Shown: piece by piece, positions 1-13,328 of the stretch | How the letters are laid out: each line of letters opens with the position of its first letter | How positions within the stretch are numbered: the stretch's first letter is position 1 | From: Heliocidaris tuberculata | Taxonomy: Eukaryota > Echinodermata > Echinoidea > Camarodonta > Echinometridae | Assembly (NCBI GenBank): GCA_025618425.1 | Contig: CM046838.1 | Location: 18,598,129-18,662,128, forward strand | Reading direction: 5' to 3' | DNA: 64,000 nt | Notes under the pieces: generated by a model | Told to the model about the DNA's origin: nothing | The model's input: only the letters and a program-made list of their open reading frames with translations | Databases searched by the model: none | Position numbers and translations under genes: made by a program

Positions 1-1486
1 AAACTGTGTCGGATATAACCCAGAGCGCGTAGGCATATATTACCGTGGATATGGCTTATATAGCGAAAGCTATATATGCGTGTGATGTCAGGTACGATCA
101 GAGGCGTAGCCTGAGTCCAGCTACTGATGGGGAGATGGGCACTGCGGTCATGAGGAGGAAACTGGGGGACACCGGTCTTATTAGGCCCATGAAATGCAAG
201 AGAAGAAGGTCACTGAGAGGGGACAGTCATGATAGTGTGGAAGGGGTCGTATCATCTACTTTTCACCTTGCATCCTCCTTTCCCTTTCTTTCCCTTTCTT
301 TCGCTCCCCCTTTTTAGGGGAGGGGGCACCCCCTCCCCCGTTTCTTCCCGCAGCGACCCCATCGAACACGACATAAGACAGAATAGTGTCTACAGCATGT
401 AAGAATAGTATTTTTACATGTTTGTAGCTGCAATTATCCATGAATACTTTAAAGAAAGTAGGTGTTCGGGGAGAGACATGGCAATTTTCTTCCCACACTC
501 TTTGCTTTCACGTTTTTAAAAAATCTTTGAACAGACTTTGAATAAAAATCATAATGTTTTTTATAAAAAAGGTTACGCCGAAATATTTCTATTTTGAAAA
601 GCAAACGAATTCTACAGTTAACATTCGGGAGTATTATGGACGGGGCTGAGACTGGAGGACAGAGTGGGTGTGTGGGGGGGGGGGGGAGGAGGGTGGTATT
701 TGGGCGCTAGGGGAAAAAAGGTTAGGATGTTAGTGGTGCTAATCCAACCAACACCAGTTTTATTTAGGTAAGGGCTCATCAATTACCAACACACACCCAA
801 ATATACACACCCCACCTTCTACCTTCCCCATCTCCTTAATCACTTCTCGACAGTGAATGAAAAAAACCCCAAACAAACAAAACAAACAAACAAACAAACA
901 AACACACACACACACACAAAACAAAAACAATAACAAATAAACAAACAAAAACAGTATTATTCAGAAGCATTACCTCTTGAAGGTGTTGATTCACTTTTTA
1001 AAATGCATTTGAATAGCCTGATAGTTTCACTTGCATAAAATCTACACACAACATTAATGCTCCATTGGTAGATTGATGACAACAGTAGGGAAATAATGCG
1101 TTACCCTTATTACAACAACAAGCCAAGGCTATAAAAGATGCATATCATAATTAAAAATGTCCCAGTTTCTGGCCCTACCTGTAGTTTAACAAATTATTAC
1201 ACAGGTATACACAGAACCTTATGCATCGCCCAAATGAAAAAGGCGGTAATGTGTCTGCACGTTTTCATTAATCGCTAATTAACACCTTATTACATTTACA
1301 GAAGGAGCATCCGTCATTACCATAATACGGTTCTAATCTACATGTTTCAATAATTATTCGAACCATGGACAACCTGTTCCAAAAGCTAGAGGCCCTCATT
1401 AAAGCATGTACGGTGAAGCTGAGAAAGAACAAGGAAAAAATGGCAGGGGAACAGTATTATTTACGATTTCCATTGCTGCTTTTGAT
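1..1486. other. Gene-free start of left copy
   Basis: No coding exon is supported. The stretch holds homopolymer and simple-sequence patches, notably a G-run near 675-688 and a (CAAA)n/(CA)n patch at about 868-920. The open frames here are short and run through low-complexity sequence. The same sequence is at 49851-51334. Confidence 0.6.
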
Positions 1487-2286
1487 TCCGGGGGGGGGGG
1501 GGGGGGGGCCACTCAGGTATATTGGTGTACACATGCGCGTCCAAAAAAACGCGTAAAAAGGGGTCTTTTTTTCATCCAGGACGCGTAACGCGCGTTACGT
1601 GTTAGGGGTCCGAAAACGCCGATTTTCAACAAAAAGGTGGTGCTGAACGGAATGCGACCAAACGCGTTTAGGGGGTCATTTTTATTCCGGCGGCAATGGT
1701 ACGAACAAAACATTTTATTTTATTTTATTATTGTGTATGGATTTCTTGCCGATACAGTTTATTTCTCTTGAAGTAAATTACAAAAGTTGTTCTTTTTTTC
1801 AAAAGTAAGCAAATGATAATCGTGTATGAAACCTAACGGATTACACAGTTTGAAACCTGTCCTATACATAATTGAAGTAAATAATAACATTTGTAATTTA
1901 ACCAACAGCAGTTCCTATATGTACAGTTTATTTTGTTTGCCTTGTGTGAAGAATTTATCCACCAAAGGTGAAGAATATGTCAGTTTGCAAAAGGTGATCT
2001 TGAATTCAAGTGGTGTATTTTTTATGTTGGTTAAGTTAATCTTGTTTAGGGAGTAATATTTAAGACAAACTTGTTTAGGGGGTAATATTTCAATCAAACC
2101 TGTTTAGGGGGGTAATTTTTATGAAAAAACACGCGAAATCCTCGTTAAGGGGTATTTTTACGTAAAAAAGCACGCGAAATCCTTGTTAAGGGGTGTTTTT
2201 TCACCAAAGTATGAAACTTGTTTAGGGGGCATTTTTTAAATCCATGGACACGCATGTGTACACCAATATACCTGAGTGGCCCCCGG
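1487..2286. mobile_element. G-run terminal-inverted-repeat element, non-autonomous
   Basis: The ends are inverted copies of each other: a run of about 18 G followed by CCACTCAGGTATATTGGTGT on the left, and ACACCAATATACCTGAGTGG followed by C's and GG on the right. The arms extend about 40 bases. The 9-base sequence GCTTTTGAT lies directly outside both ends (1478-1486 and 2287-2295) and is a convincing target-site duplication. The interior is non-coding and carries several degenerate copies of a TTTAGGGGG-TAATTTTT-like phrase. No transposase frame is present. A 9-bp duplication would suit a Mutator-like or related superfamily, but the family is not identified. Confidence 0.85.
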
Positions 2287-2400
2287 GCTTTTGATGTTGT
2301 TGTTACTGTTTACTGATTGCTTTACTCTAATAAGCTAAATAATGTTTTTATAGTAGTAGAAAAATGTACTTTTGTTCTCCTTGCAATAGTGATTTTTACG

Positions 2401-2480
2401 CCTAAAAACCCTAATTCTAGCCCTTAACCTAAACCATATTGTAGCATGCCTATCCCTAACCTACCTTGACCCCTCATCCC
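2401..2480. repeat. Degenerate CCTAACC-rich stretch
   Basis: Short motifs such as AACCCTAA, CTTAACC and CCCTAACC recur over about 80 bases without a regular period. A similar patch is at 28255-28325. It resembles decayed telomere-like or repeat-derived sequence but is too irregular to call a telomeric array. Confidence 0.35.
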
Positions 2481-2792
2481 AGTCCTTAATTCTCTATAGA
2501 TTTAACACGTGCTCATGCCCCTTTTCGTATGTTAAAATAAAAATAAATCGCCCAGGACAGAGTTGGATAAGAGATATTTAGAGGGCGGTAGTTTCAGTTC
2601 AAATGATTGCATAATTGCTTTAATACTCAAGTTTTAATCAATTATCACTCTCCCACCGATCAGTAATTTCACACGCTGTGAGGGCCACCTGCTACTGTAT
2701 TTCCAGTAACATAATGTCATTTAGTACATTATGATCATGAGAACACTGTTTTTTTTTGTTTTTTTTTTTTCTTTTTCTTTTTTCTTTTTGCA

Positions 2793-3010
2793 CAGTGGCG
2801 GATTTAGAGGGGGGGGGGGGACATCCTACACGTGCCCCCTTTTGAAAAAAACATTTAATTCTTTTATAGGAGGGGGTGCTTTTCAGAGAATTTTGAAGTT
2901 TTGGAGTAAATAGACACCTAAATATTGTGATGATCCCTTTTTTGTTGCTTGTCAGAATATTTTCTGAATATTGTGCCCCCTCTTTTACAAAAACCCTGGA
3001 TCCGCCCCTG
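2793..3010. mobile_element. hAT-like MITE, CAGTGGCGGATTTAG family
   Basis: The left end is CAGTGGCGGATTTAG followed by a G-run, and the right end is CCTGGATCCGCCCCTG, an imperfect inverted match. The 8 bases outside are TTTTTGCA (2785-2792) and TTTTTCCA (3011-3018), a target duplication with one mismatch. The terminal CAG..CTG and the 8-bp duplication are the hAT pattern. It is 218 bp long with no coding capacity. Related copies are at 29417-29623 and, decayed, at 42223-42412. Confidence 0.85.
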
Positions 3011-3145
3011 TTTTTCCATCGCATGCATGCTCTTTTAAAGGACAGTGTATTGGTATTCTGTCACTGGCCCATTAGAGTAATTATCGGAAAATTGATAATC
3101 ATCATCATCACCACCTTCCAACATACCAGAGCAGGTCCTGAAGCA

Positions 3146-3290
3146 CCGGTCCCATATTCATAAAACCTTACTGAGCTTGTTGTTAACCAGTTATACTGGA
3201 TATAGTAGGCAGTTTGTGGCTAACGTATAACATTGTCTAGTACCTTCTTGGTATAACTAGCCCAATAAAGATTTATGAATAAGGCACTGG
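3146..3290. mobile_element. Short MITE with TATTCATAAA termini
   Basis: The left end CCGGTCCCATATTCATAAA is inverted at the right end as TTTATGAATAAGGCACTGG, with three mismatches over 19 bases. The element is about 145 bp and has no coding capacity. I see no clear target duplication. Superfamily is not assigned. Confidence 0.65.
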
Positions 3291-3452
3291 TTTTTATCTC
3301 CCCCCCCCCCTCTTTACGATAGCAGCTCGAGTTTTTGCCTGTATTAAGATACATTACTGATAATATTCTGAAAATCAGTACCCTCCACAGAATCTGTTTT
3401 TGGACAACAAAACCCGGACAGCTATCACCTAGGATAATTACCCTGGACAAAT

Positions 3453-3587
3453 ACCCGGGGGGGGGGGGGGCACTCAATATATTGGACAGACGGGTATGTG
3501 CCGCTTTTTCAACGGCCGATCGCCGTTCTCAAGATACCCGATTTCTTGTAACTGCCGTTCCGAAGACCCTCGGAAACGCAATGCCCC

Positions 3588-3588
<1 letters not shown>
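3453..3588. mobile_element. G-run/CACTCA element 2, left part, interrupted
   Basis: A G-run followed by CACTCAATATATTGGACAGA closely resembles the terminus of the element at 1487. Inside are GTTCTCAAGATACCCG and GTTCCGAAGACCCTCG. The same phrase, as GTTCCCAAGACCCT or a near variant, resumes at 5215, 5251 and 5292. The element therefore seems to have been split by the LINE and its TAA tail between 3589 and about 5150. No matching right terminal repeat was found. Confidence 0.6.
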
Positions 3589-5149
<1,561 letters not shown>

Positions 5150-5372
5150 TTTTTTAAATACACGCTCTGCTCGCTCTGGAATATACGCATACGGACCTAA
5201 AATAAAGGTTATCAGTTCCCAAGACCTTGTTGCTGCTGTTAGATATGCAGTTCCCAAGACCCTATTTTTCACTCGGCTGTTGATTTCCGTAGTTCCCAAG
5301 ACCCTGTATTTTCCCCCTTTAAGTCCGTTCCTTAGACACCCGTTTCGAGGGCGGCTGTGGCACACCCCTGAC
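5150..5372. mobile_element. G-run/CACTCA element 2, right part
   Basis: Three copies of GTTCCCAAGACC(C/T)T lie at about 5215, 5251 and 5292, followed by GTTCCTTAGACACCCG and GGCGGCTGTGGCACACCCCT. This internal phrase matches the sequence at 3515-3580, so the two parts belong to one element split by the LINE insertion. The exact right boundary and any target duplication are not resolved. Confidence 0.55.
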
Positions 5373-5603
5373 TGAAAAAAATTAAATGGGAGGGACAAAT
5401 AGTCCTGGGCAAGTATCTCCAATGAACGATATTAGTATGTCTGACATCTTGATAATGGCAACAAACAAACAAACAAACAAACACACACAAAAACAAACAG
5501 AAAAAAAAATCAATCCAAACGAACTGCCTTCATACGGCAACTAGCAATGCCCCTTTCATTTTGGGATGACATTTGAATAGTCTTTAATTTTTTTTTTTTT
5601 TTA

Positions 5604-6298
5604 GGTCGAACTGATATCCTTGCTAGAGGGGGGGGGGGGGTTGAAAATAATATTAAACGCTCTAAACCGATATCCTGCACAATTATATCACTAGTTGTCA
5701 TTTTTTAGCAAAAAGTTTCAAATTTTGATCACTCGCTTCGCTCTCTCGCTAATCCCAGGAAAACTTAACGTAAAATATACCCCCCCAAAAAACAAAAAAA
5801 CCTATGCCAGTATACGCCGTTAATCCTAACAAATTTCGCCTTCCTTTTACTTCTATTAAATTATTCATGAAATTTCATTTTAAAAGATAGATACACAGGT
5901 GATAAAACTGTCATTTGCAGAATATAATCTTCCCGACAATCTTAACTAAGTGGTCGAACTGATATCCTTGCCAGAGGCGGGGGATAACTTGTTGGGCATC
6001 GAGAGGGTGACTCTTTATGAATACACTTCAAATGCAGAATTACTTCAAACGCTATAATTGATATCCTGCATAATTATATCACTGGCTGTCACTTTAACAA
6101 AAAGTTTCAAATCTTTTTCACACGCTAACCCCCCTGGAAGAATAAAAAACAAACTATGCCGGTATACACCTATCACCCTAACAATTTTATTTTTTACTTC
6201 TATTAAAAAAAGTCTTAAAGATTCTTTACAGAGTAAGATGCAGAGGTGCTAAACATGCCATTTACAGGATATACCCTTTCGACAATCTTGAATAAGAG
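5604..6298. repeat. Diverged tandem pair, unit about 350 bp
   Basis: Two adjacent units start with GGTCGAACTGATATCCTTGC (5604) and the same sequence at about 5953. Both then share GATATCCTGCA(C/T)AATTATATCAC, AAAAAGTTTCAAAT, a TATGCC(A/G)GTATAC block and a CGACAATCTT end. They differ at many positions, so the duplication is old. It is non-coding. Confidence 0.75.
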
Positions 6299-6944
6299 GG
6301 AGTGGCAAAGCCGGTTAATTCCTGCTCTAATTAAAATTTGAGTTGAAAGCACTTAAAGTATTCATTTTCGTTTTTGCAAATGCAAAGGATTAAATGATTA
6401 TGCAAATATTCTTTAACTGTAGGAGAGAGTTGTGAAAAGTTGTAAATTATATTTTCCCAATCATGGCCCAGTTAAAGATATTTGGAGCAGCTTCCGTCAT
6501 CAAAGGAAGATTTATCGCAAATTCGTGAGGTTTAGTGAAAATATTGCAAGCTTATAATCCAAAGGTGTTTCTAAATGGAAAACGACTTTACATTTTGATT
6601 TTAAAAAGTCGGCGTGCGTATCGTTCACTATTATTTCAATTATTATTGTTATTTTCAACTGAAAGTCATACTTTGGTCGGAGAAAATGGGAAACAGATAA
6701 CCTGAGGTCACAGATCTGCTGGAGTAAAAATATATCATACATCTTTGCAATTTAGCACAAACTATTATTCTCTGATTCCATACTTACCATTTTCTCGAGT
6801 CTAAAGATTAGTATAATTGTCCAGTTAAATAGTAATATGATATATACATATTTAGGCTATCGTAAGAACACAGCATTTATTATCTGCCGCAAGAAATCAC
6901 ATTTGATAAATGTAAATAAATGTAGTAGAAGTAATACATGTAGT

Positions 6945-7041
6945 ATATTAGTAGTAGTAGAAGTAGTAGTAGCAGTAGTAGTAGTAGTAGCAGCAGTAGT
7001 AGTAGTAGCAGTATTAGCAGCAGCAGCAGGGACATTGGCAC

Positions 7042-7080
<39 letters not shown>

Positions 7081-7097
7081 GAGGAGGAGGAGGAATA
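6945..7097. repeat. (TAG)n microsatellite with (GGA)n end
   Basis: An imperfect TAG array with CAG and TAT variants, a longer pure block around 7045-7080, then (AGG)n to about 7095. The second copy (about 56785-56953) is 15 bases longer, five extra triplets. Poly-Val, poly-Leu and poly-Thr open frames across it are artefacts. Confidence 0.95.
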
Positions 7098-7099
7098 AA

Positions 7100-8150
7100 C
7101 ATAGTAGTACTAGTATTAGTAGAAACAGTGTGAGAAGAAGGAGAAGACAAAGATGAAGAAAGTGATTAAAAAAAATATACCGAATAATAAGATTATTAAA
7201 ACAAACAAGCAACACGAATGAAGAAGAAAGTGATGAAGAAGAAACGAACAGGAGTGTGAGATACTATCTTGCCTGTCCTTGACTGGTCGAGGATGGCGCA
7301 CCTCTACATCACCGTTATCTATCCTGTCTCTCCCAATATTGAACACATCTACGTTGGTTACCAGGGATGCTGCACGCATCACCTATTCCACTCCTGTATT
7401 AACCGTGACTCCCTGGGTGACGATCCCTAACTGCTCGTAGTGAGTTCTACCTAGGCATTCTCCATAGTCTTCTTTCACACAGACCCTAAAGGTATCTAAA
7501 GGTACAATGTTCTAGTTCTAAGTCATTTAAATACCCGGCTGTCACTAAACTGATAATGTCCGCATACCTCACAGGTCTCTATAAAGTTCAAATAAAGCGG
7601 AATTTTAAAAAGGGAAAACAGGAACAAACGCAAACCTGGTGAAATTTTTGCAGGTCACAAGTCGCCCTTATAAATGTTTGAATGATATAGTCCTCGTAAA
7701 AATTAAGATTTGTATACTCAAAACGAAAGATGAATACAAATGATTATTGGTATGTATTTAATGAAAATGAATATGAAAATGAATATTTTTCTTCATGTTA
7801 GGAATATGATAATACAGTAAAAAGAGAGGGTGAGAAAGCATACAAACAAACGAAAATATTAGCGTTAATTTTGAATGAATGGAAGATAAACTATACATAC
7901 GTGCTACAGTAGATAGATGTAAGAACAGATTCTGAAGTCATAGACGTATATGGAGACAGAGAGAGAGAGAGGTAGAGAGAACTAAAAGTAAAATTAAGAG
8001 TAAACTTTGATATGCTGTGTTTGCTGCTCCACACGTACGTAGATAAATTCCTCGATTAAGAATGAAAACAAATAATGTTGAAAGTCATCTATAAATGGGT
8101 TGTTCATATAAAGATGGGGTTGGGTGAGAGTCAAGCTCGCTAAGTTACTA
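7100..8150. other. Intergenic stretch
   Basis: No coding exon is supported. It contains A-rich and GAA-rich sequence just after the TAG array and a short (GA)n patch at about 7957-7980. Confidence 0.5.
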
Positions 8151-9280
8151 GATGCCACACGACCCTACAGTCATCCAGACAATGGCGCGTGCGCCAGGCC
8201 GTCACGTGATCTCTATTTTATCTCGACAACGCAAGAAGCGAACGGACCAGTCAGGTAGCAGCGTTTCGCGCTCAACTAGGAAAAAAACGAGAGAAGAGAT
8301 GAATAATTGCATTGGTTGGATGGTGATGCCGTATCACTAGTTGACTCTATCAGTTCTTGGAGTGAGTGAGAGGGATGGTTCCATTTGCTCTGTGCGATCC
8401 CTCTGTCGTTTTATCGCTCGCACTTAAAGATAATTGTCCTCTGGCAGATAATCGTTGGATATTTTGTTCTTTATAACAATCAAGGAAAGGGAGAACGTCT
8501 GATCGTTTCGGACGAAACTGGATGCGACCGTTTATCACTTTTGTGCAAAATTTTGAGAATATTAAGTGTGTGGAGACTTCGAGGTGATTTCTTATCCAGT
8601 AGCATCTCTCTTGGATCTGTTCTTTCTCATTCTATCTGACCTAAATGGTTATTAGTGTCATGTGAGTCTTAATTCAGTACATGCTGCGACCTGAAATAAT
8701 TTACACTGTTGATTCATTTAATGGAATTTGTGGAGCTGGGTTGCAGGAGCGAGACAAGTGGAGGAGCGTGCGTTTAATTCCTGGCCTACTCTGCAGCTCT
8801 CTGCACCCCGCCAAGAAAGGCATATCATCTACTTCGCATCCCGCTGCTTTGATAAATGTTACAGACAATTTGTTACGGGCTAACTCGTCGTCATGAAGCA
8901 AGCACGGGGTCGGTAAAAAGCCTCTTCACCGATTCCTAAATCTGCAATCTTTCTGAGATATTGAATAGATACATCACGTCGCGGTAGCTTTATTCGAACT
9001 AAATTGTCCCTCTCGGGCTGCACTTGCAAGAGGTTAAGGCACCCGTGTAGGGGATCTTACAGGAAACAACAACAGCAGCCTTTTAAGATCTGTTTCAGGA
9101 CTTTCACTGAGTGCATCCGTGTTGATTTCGAAAGGAAGGTAACGCCGTTTCCACGGGAGACCAGAAACTCTACTCGAGCACTGCGACAATAACATCAACA
9201 AAGCTAGGAAATTTTAGACAGGGGCACATTATTCGAACCAGCCCACCTGGATCGTAAGGTGGTAACCGAAGATAACAATC
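8150..9280 (+). promoter_or_regulatory. CpG-richer stretch, possible promoter and 5' leader
   Basis: Unlike the surrounding AT-rich DNA, this stretch has many CpG dinucleotides and higher GC, for example around GGCGCGTGCGCC and the E-box CACGTG near 8185-8210. It holds no convincing long frame. It ends in a candidate first coding exon with a strong start context and a consensus splice donor (9281-9319). I infer an upstream regulatory region or 5' untranslated exon. It could instead be an unrelated conserved non-coding stretch. Confidence 0.35.
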
Positions 9281-9319
9281 ATGGCTCCCAACACGTTCTC
9301 CATCTTTTTTTGGATGTCG
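9281..9319 (+). CDS. Candidate first coding exon of an unidentified protein
   Basis: The ATG at 9281 has A at -3 and G at +4, a strong Kozak context. Thirteen codons (MAPNTFSIFFWMS) run exactly to a GTAAGT splice donor at 9320, giving a phase-0 intron. The hydrophobic residues would suit the start of a signal peptide or membrane segment. The short exon follows the CpG-richer stretch, as expected for the 5' end of a gene. I could not find a matching downstream exon in the window and do not recognise the protein. It is a prediction from start context and donor only. The duplicate is at 59138-59176. Confidence 0.35.
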
Positions 9320-11331
9320 GTAAGTGACCAAATATCATTCACCTATTTCTTCGTTAACCCATCCGGTGTCGTCTTTAATTGCGCGAAAAAGTTCAAGATA
9401 CGGGCATAGCCGCCAACCATGATTACCAACATGAACACAAAAACAGCTCTTTGGATATTATTAGCTACAAAAATTTAGCAACTGATGATTGCAATGCCGC
9501 GATATTTTCCGCGAAAAAAAATGAATAAAACATTAATGATGAATAATTCATTTCATCATTGATGGAAAATTATGTATGCTTTATCAAGGTTGATAAAGAT
9601 AAAGCAATGAATGCAACATGTTCAGCATTAAGTTGAAGGTGAAAATATTTTAGCTATAGATACTTTTCAAAGCCCCATGAAGGAATTTAAGGTGCTCGTT
9701 AGTGGCTCCGATGAAAGATTTCGGTTACCGTTGCTTTGTGTATTATATTAGGGCTTGGTGTAATAACATAACTTTGGGATATCAAATATGGCATGACTTT
9801 TGACATGTTCTCTCGTCATATTATTCCCCGGTGAAAACATAGGTATTTTCCAATTAAACCTCAGCAATACAACAAAGAACCCTGGTTTTCTTCTACAATG
9901 TCATGTTGTTGACCTCAATATTTTCAAGATATCCAGTTGTTCTGACGTTGTGTAAGGATTTAGGAACTAAGGACAGTGGTAACACTATTGATATTTTCTT
10001 TTAACTAGAATATATTTATAGGCTAGATGCTGTTATTGAAATGCTTACTTTTGTAATTCAGTAAGACACCAAAGCACTTATACATGTACTTTAGATTCGT
10101 CACTATAAAAACATTCTTTTTCCATAAGATGCTTCCAGTTCATCATATTAAGAGACATCTTTATCATAAAGATAATGGAAAATTAGCATGATCAGACTGC
10201 CTTAGAACATTTTTACAAAGATAAATCTATCATAAAAGTCAATAAGAGATAGCATGATTAGATTGCCGCAGGAAACTGCGAAATTTATTTCAGTGTGTAT
10301 GCTATATTCACTGACGATCGGTCGACGTAACGACATCTTCAGCAGATTAGAGTTTCTATGGACAGAGATGATGTCCTGATGTATGATTTTAATTCATGCA
10401 GTAGGCGTATTTATCCACTAGGATTTAACACTTCATGCATACTATCTACATGCTCTGAATTGATTCCGACAGTTCGGATACACCTAACTCTCTCATGTCT
10501 GTCTTGGCTGTATCAAGAGGAGGACGAAATGCCGTCGGCATCCCAACCAAACATGAGTAGAGGGGATGCCATTATCTTAGAGAGCATTGTTTATAGAGGA
10601 ATAATAACGTTCAAGCACATACTCCTTCCAAAATCCAGATCCTCTCCCTCCCGCCCTGACCTTATATCGGGCATTCTCTGGCGCTGTCTCGCCCCTATTA
10701 ACCTGTGGCAGACGTCTCCAAAAGTCTACATCCACTAAGGGGAATAGACTTTTGTCCCGTTAAAATGTTTTCAATTTACCATGAATCACCACGAAGCTCT
10801 CTATATAAATGCGAGCTGGCAAAATACAGGTATGCATTCTAGCCCATGCCTCTTCTCCCGAAAAGGGCTACCACGTGACTCATGCTTTTATAATGTCGTT
10901 ACAATTTCATTTCATGTCAAGATCGATAAGAAAGACGTATGCCTGTTTGTATGATGAGCACTTTAAATCTAGCTCTGACCTTCTCCCGGCTTGTTACAAA
11001 ACTGCTTTTATGCACTTCCTCAAATCTACTCATTGTCGTGGAGTAAATGTAAAGATATCATTCTTGCGCGAAGGTATCGCACCAAAGCAAATATCAATCA
11101 GAGGAGTTTGTATATAATAGGCCTACCTGGAGTAGAAAAGTGTCTTTCCCTTTTCTGGGTCAAATGCTTTACTCAGAAAGAAGAAGGAGAAAAAAAGGAG
11201 AGATGGAGGGGAGTGAATTTTCATGTTGAAAGAAGTATTAACATTGATATACATTTATGTGGGTATACAATGTCTGAATATTATGAAAATTATAATGTTA
11301 AATTATAGGTTGCGATCCAGAGAGAAAGAGA

Positions 11332-11340
<9 letters not shown>
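9320..11340. other. Intergenic or intronic stretch
   Basis: If the exon at 9281 is real this would be its first intron. A 126-codon frame (10358-10738, +) with a Cys-rich start and a frame at 10809-11117 are open, but they match no family I recognise and lack clear splice context. Bases 10856-11420 correspond to a unit that is present twice in the right-hand copy. Confidence 0.45.
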
Positions 11341-11386
<46 letters not shown>

Positions 11387-11392
11387 AAGAAT
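11341..11392. repeat. (GA)n microsatellite
   Basis: Imperfect GA array with GATA interruptions at its start. The matching array on the right is at about 61645-61704 and is slightly longer. Confidence 0.9.
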
Positions 11393-13284
11393 ATCGCCTT
11401 TAACCATCATAAACCAATTACCTACAAAGTTTTATAGAATTCATCTGTATTCTTCCATTCATTTGCATATAAATATGTTATATGTGAAAGCAACCGTTTA
11501 ATATATTCTGCTAATAAATATATGACACCACAGAAGTAAGGTAAACAGGTCGTAAGAAATCTAATATCATAACGTACATGACGTAGTTTATCGAGATCCA
11601 ACAACAGAATGCATTTTTCGCACATGTACACTTACTTATGTGCATATACGTATTTTGCCTTGTTATATTTTGTTTTTTATTCAGTCAAAAAATGGACTCA
11701 TTTACTAAGATCGAGAAGAATGCTAACACAATGATTTCTTCGAGTGAATTAAGACTATGAAACGCCGGTGTAAGTTTCAAATGTGGAAATATATAATTTA
11801 TAAAAGTGTAGATCAGTAATGTCTGACTGATATGGTGTCGTCATTTTGCCTCATTGTTAAAAACATAATTAAAGATTATTATTCAGTATAATCTAAACTT
11901 GTTTGATAAATCCGCGACATTAAACGTAAAATATTAAACAAAAGAAATGAAAACGTATAACTAAAATTAATACTAATAGTAATGCTTACAGCTTTAGAAG
12001 TCCTCTCTCGACTCATCTTTCATTTCAAATGAAAATCGAGAAGGGCACCATTTCATAACATCTTTTCATTAAAGCAAACCATAACTTTGTTTATATTCAA
12101 AGAATTCAAAGTAAATCATAAGTTAATAAACCTTATACAAATTTGAACATCTGGAAATTCAAATTAAATCAAACCGTTTATCTCAACAGCGCCATTTTAT
12201 TATTTTTATAGAAAAATAACGCCTGAAGTGATTCTGCTCTCAGAAACAAAAACACCTATAAACGGATTATTATTGTTATTGATTTTTTTTTATAGCAATA
12301 GTCGATTTGATAAAGGTTTAATGGCAAAAATAATGATTAAAACAAACTATTAATTTGGTTTTTATGTCTGTGAGTTTTTCATTTTCCTAAACAGATACGA
12401 GATGTTAATGGCATAAATTGTTGTTAGCTGACAAGCAATATAAAAAAATTATCCATAAACAGAACCACACTCACAGAGTCACAAAGAGATTGGCAGATCA
12501 AACTAATGACATCGCATTGATGTCGAGGGCACTATAGAAGATAAGTGTCTGTCAAGGTCATTTTTCAAACGGCACTTAGAGAATTGATAGCAGAAAAACA
12601 TCAGCAAATAACAGGAGCATTGCTAGACATCAAAATGTGATAAAAGACACTCCGTTTAGAATATTACGCGCTTTGATTTTGCTCTCAGGTTTTAACAGAT
12701 GATATGCGATGAAAGCCGACTCTTCACATACCTTTATGAACCTCGGCGAAACCATAAATCATCCTGCTATGGCGGGCACTCTTGAGTTGGGAAGGGCAAT
12801 CGTCGAAGTGAGGGCCATATTTCATTTCAATTACGTGACTTTGGCGAACATTCTTTCTGTTAATAATCCGCCATCACCGCAGATTAGCGCGTTTATCACT
12901 TCACTCCGAGACTAACTGTGAACTATGCCGTCGCATTCATCTTAATCACTTGCCTATCATCGGACTGCATCTTTTTTTCTATCTTTCTTTCTCGCCCATT
13001 TTCTCTTATTTATTCTTCCGCACCTGCCATATTTCTACTCTCATTTCAAATCCCCCAAGAAATATTACATGCCTTCGATTTCTATTTTTACGTCATGCTT
13101 TTATGCTGAGTGACTTTCTCTCTTTGTCTCTTGTTTCGGGGAGAGAAAGTCAGCCAGCCGGGGCCAGAAAGATCGCTTGCATCGCGGCCGTCAGAATCCC
13201 GTTTGGAGCGCATAACTCCAACATTTATTGCTGGTGATTCCCTGAGAGGCGAAGCTAACAGGGATGGGAGATGATAACCAGATG

Positions 13285-13286
<2 letters not shown>
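11393..13286. other. Intergenic stretch with a 61-base copy-specific segment
   Basis: No exon is supported. Bases 11758-11818 are absent from the right-hand copy. The interval 12690-13260 is somewhat richer in GC and CpG and is a candidate for conserved non-coding or exonic sequence, but its frames are short and unrecognised. Confidence 0.45.

Positions 13287-13327
<41 letters not shown>
13287..13327. repeat. Poly-A run, 41 bases
   Basis: A pure A run; the right-hand counterpart (63554-63576) has 23 A's. It may mark an old retroposed end on the plus strand or be a simple homopolymer. Confidence 0.9.

Positions 13328-13328
<1 letters not shown>

Noticed and set aside
2401..2480. Interstitial telomere array from CCCTAA-like motifs
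   Set aside because: The motifs are irregular in sequence and spacing; no consecutive TTAGGG units.
5215..5306. CRISPR-like regular repeats of GTTCCCAAGACCCT
   Set aside because: Only three short, unevenly spaced copies inside a eukaryotic DNA element; no cas genes.
6837..7215. Poly-Val, poly-Thr and poly-Leu frames
   Set aside because: They are translations of the (TAG)n/(AGG)n microsatellite.
10358..10738. 126-codon frame as a gene (and its twin at 60215-60595)
   Set aside because: No recognisable domain, no splice or promoter context; a frame of this length can be open by chance. Identity between copies reflects the young duplication, not selection.
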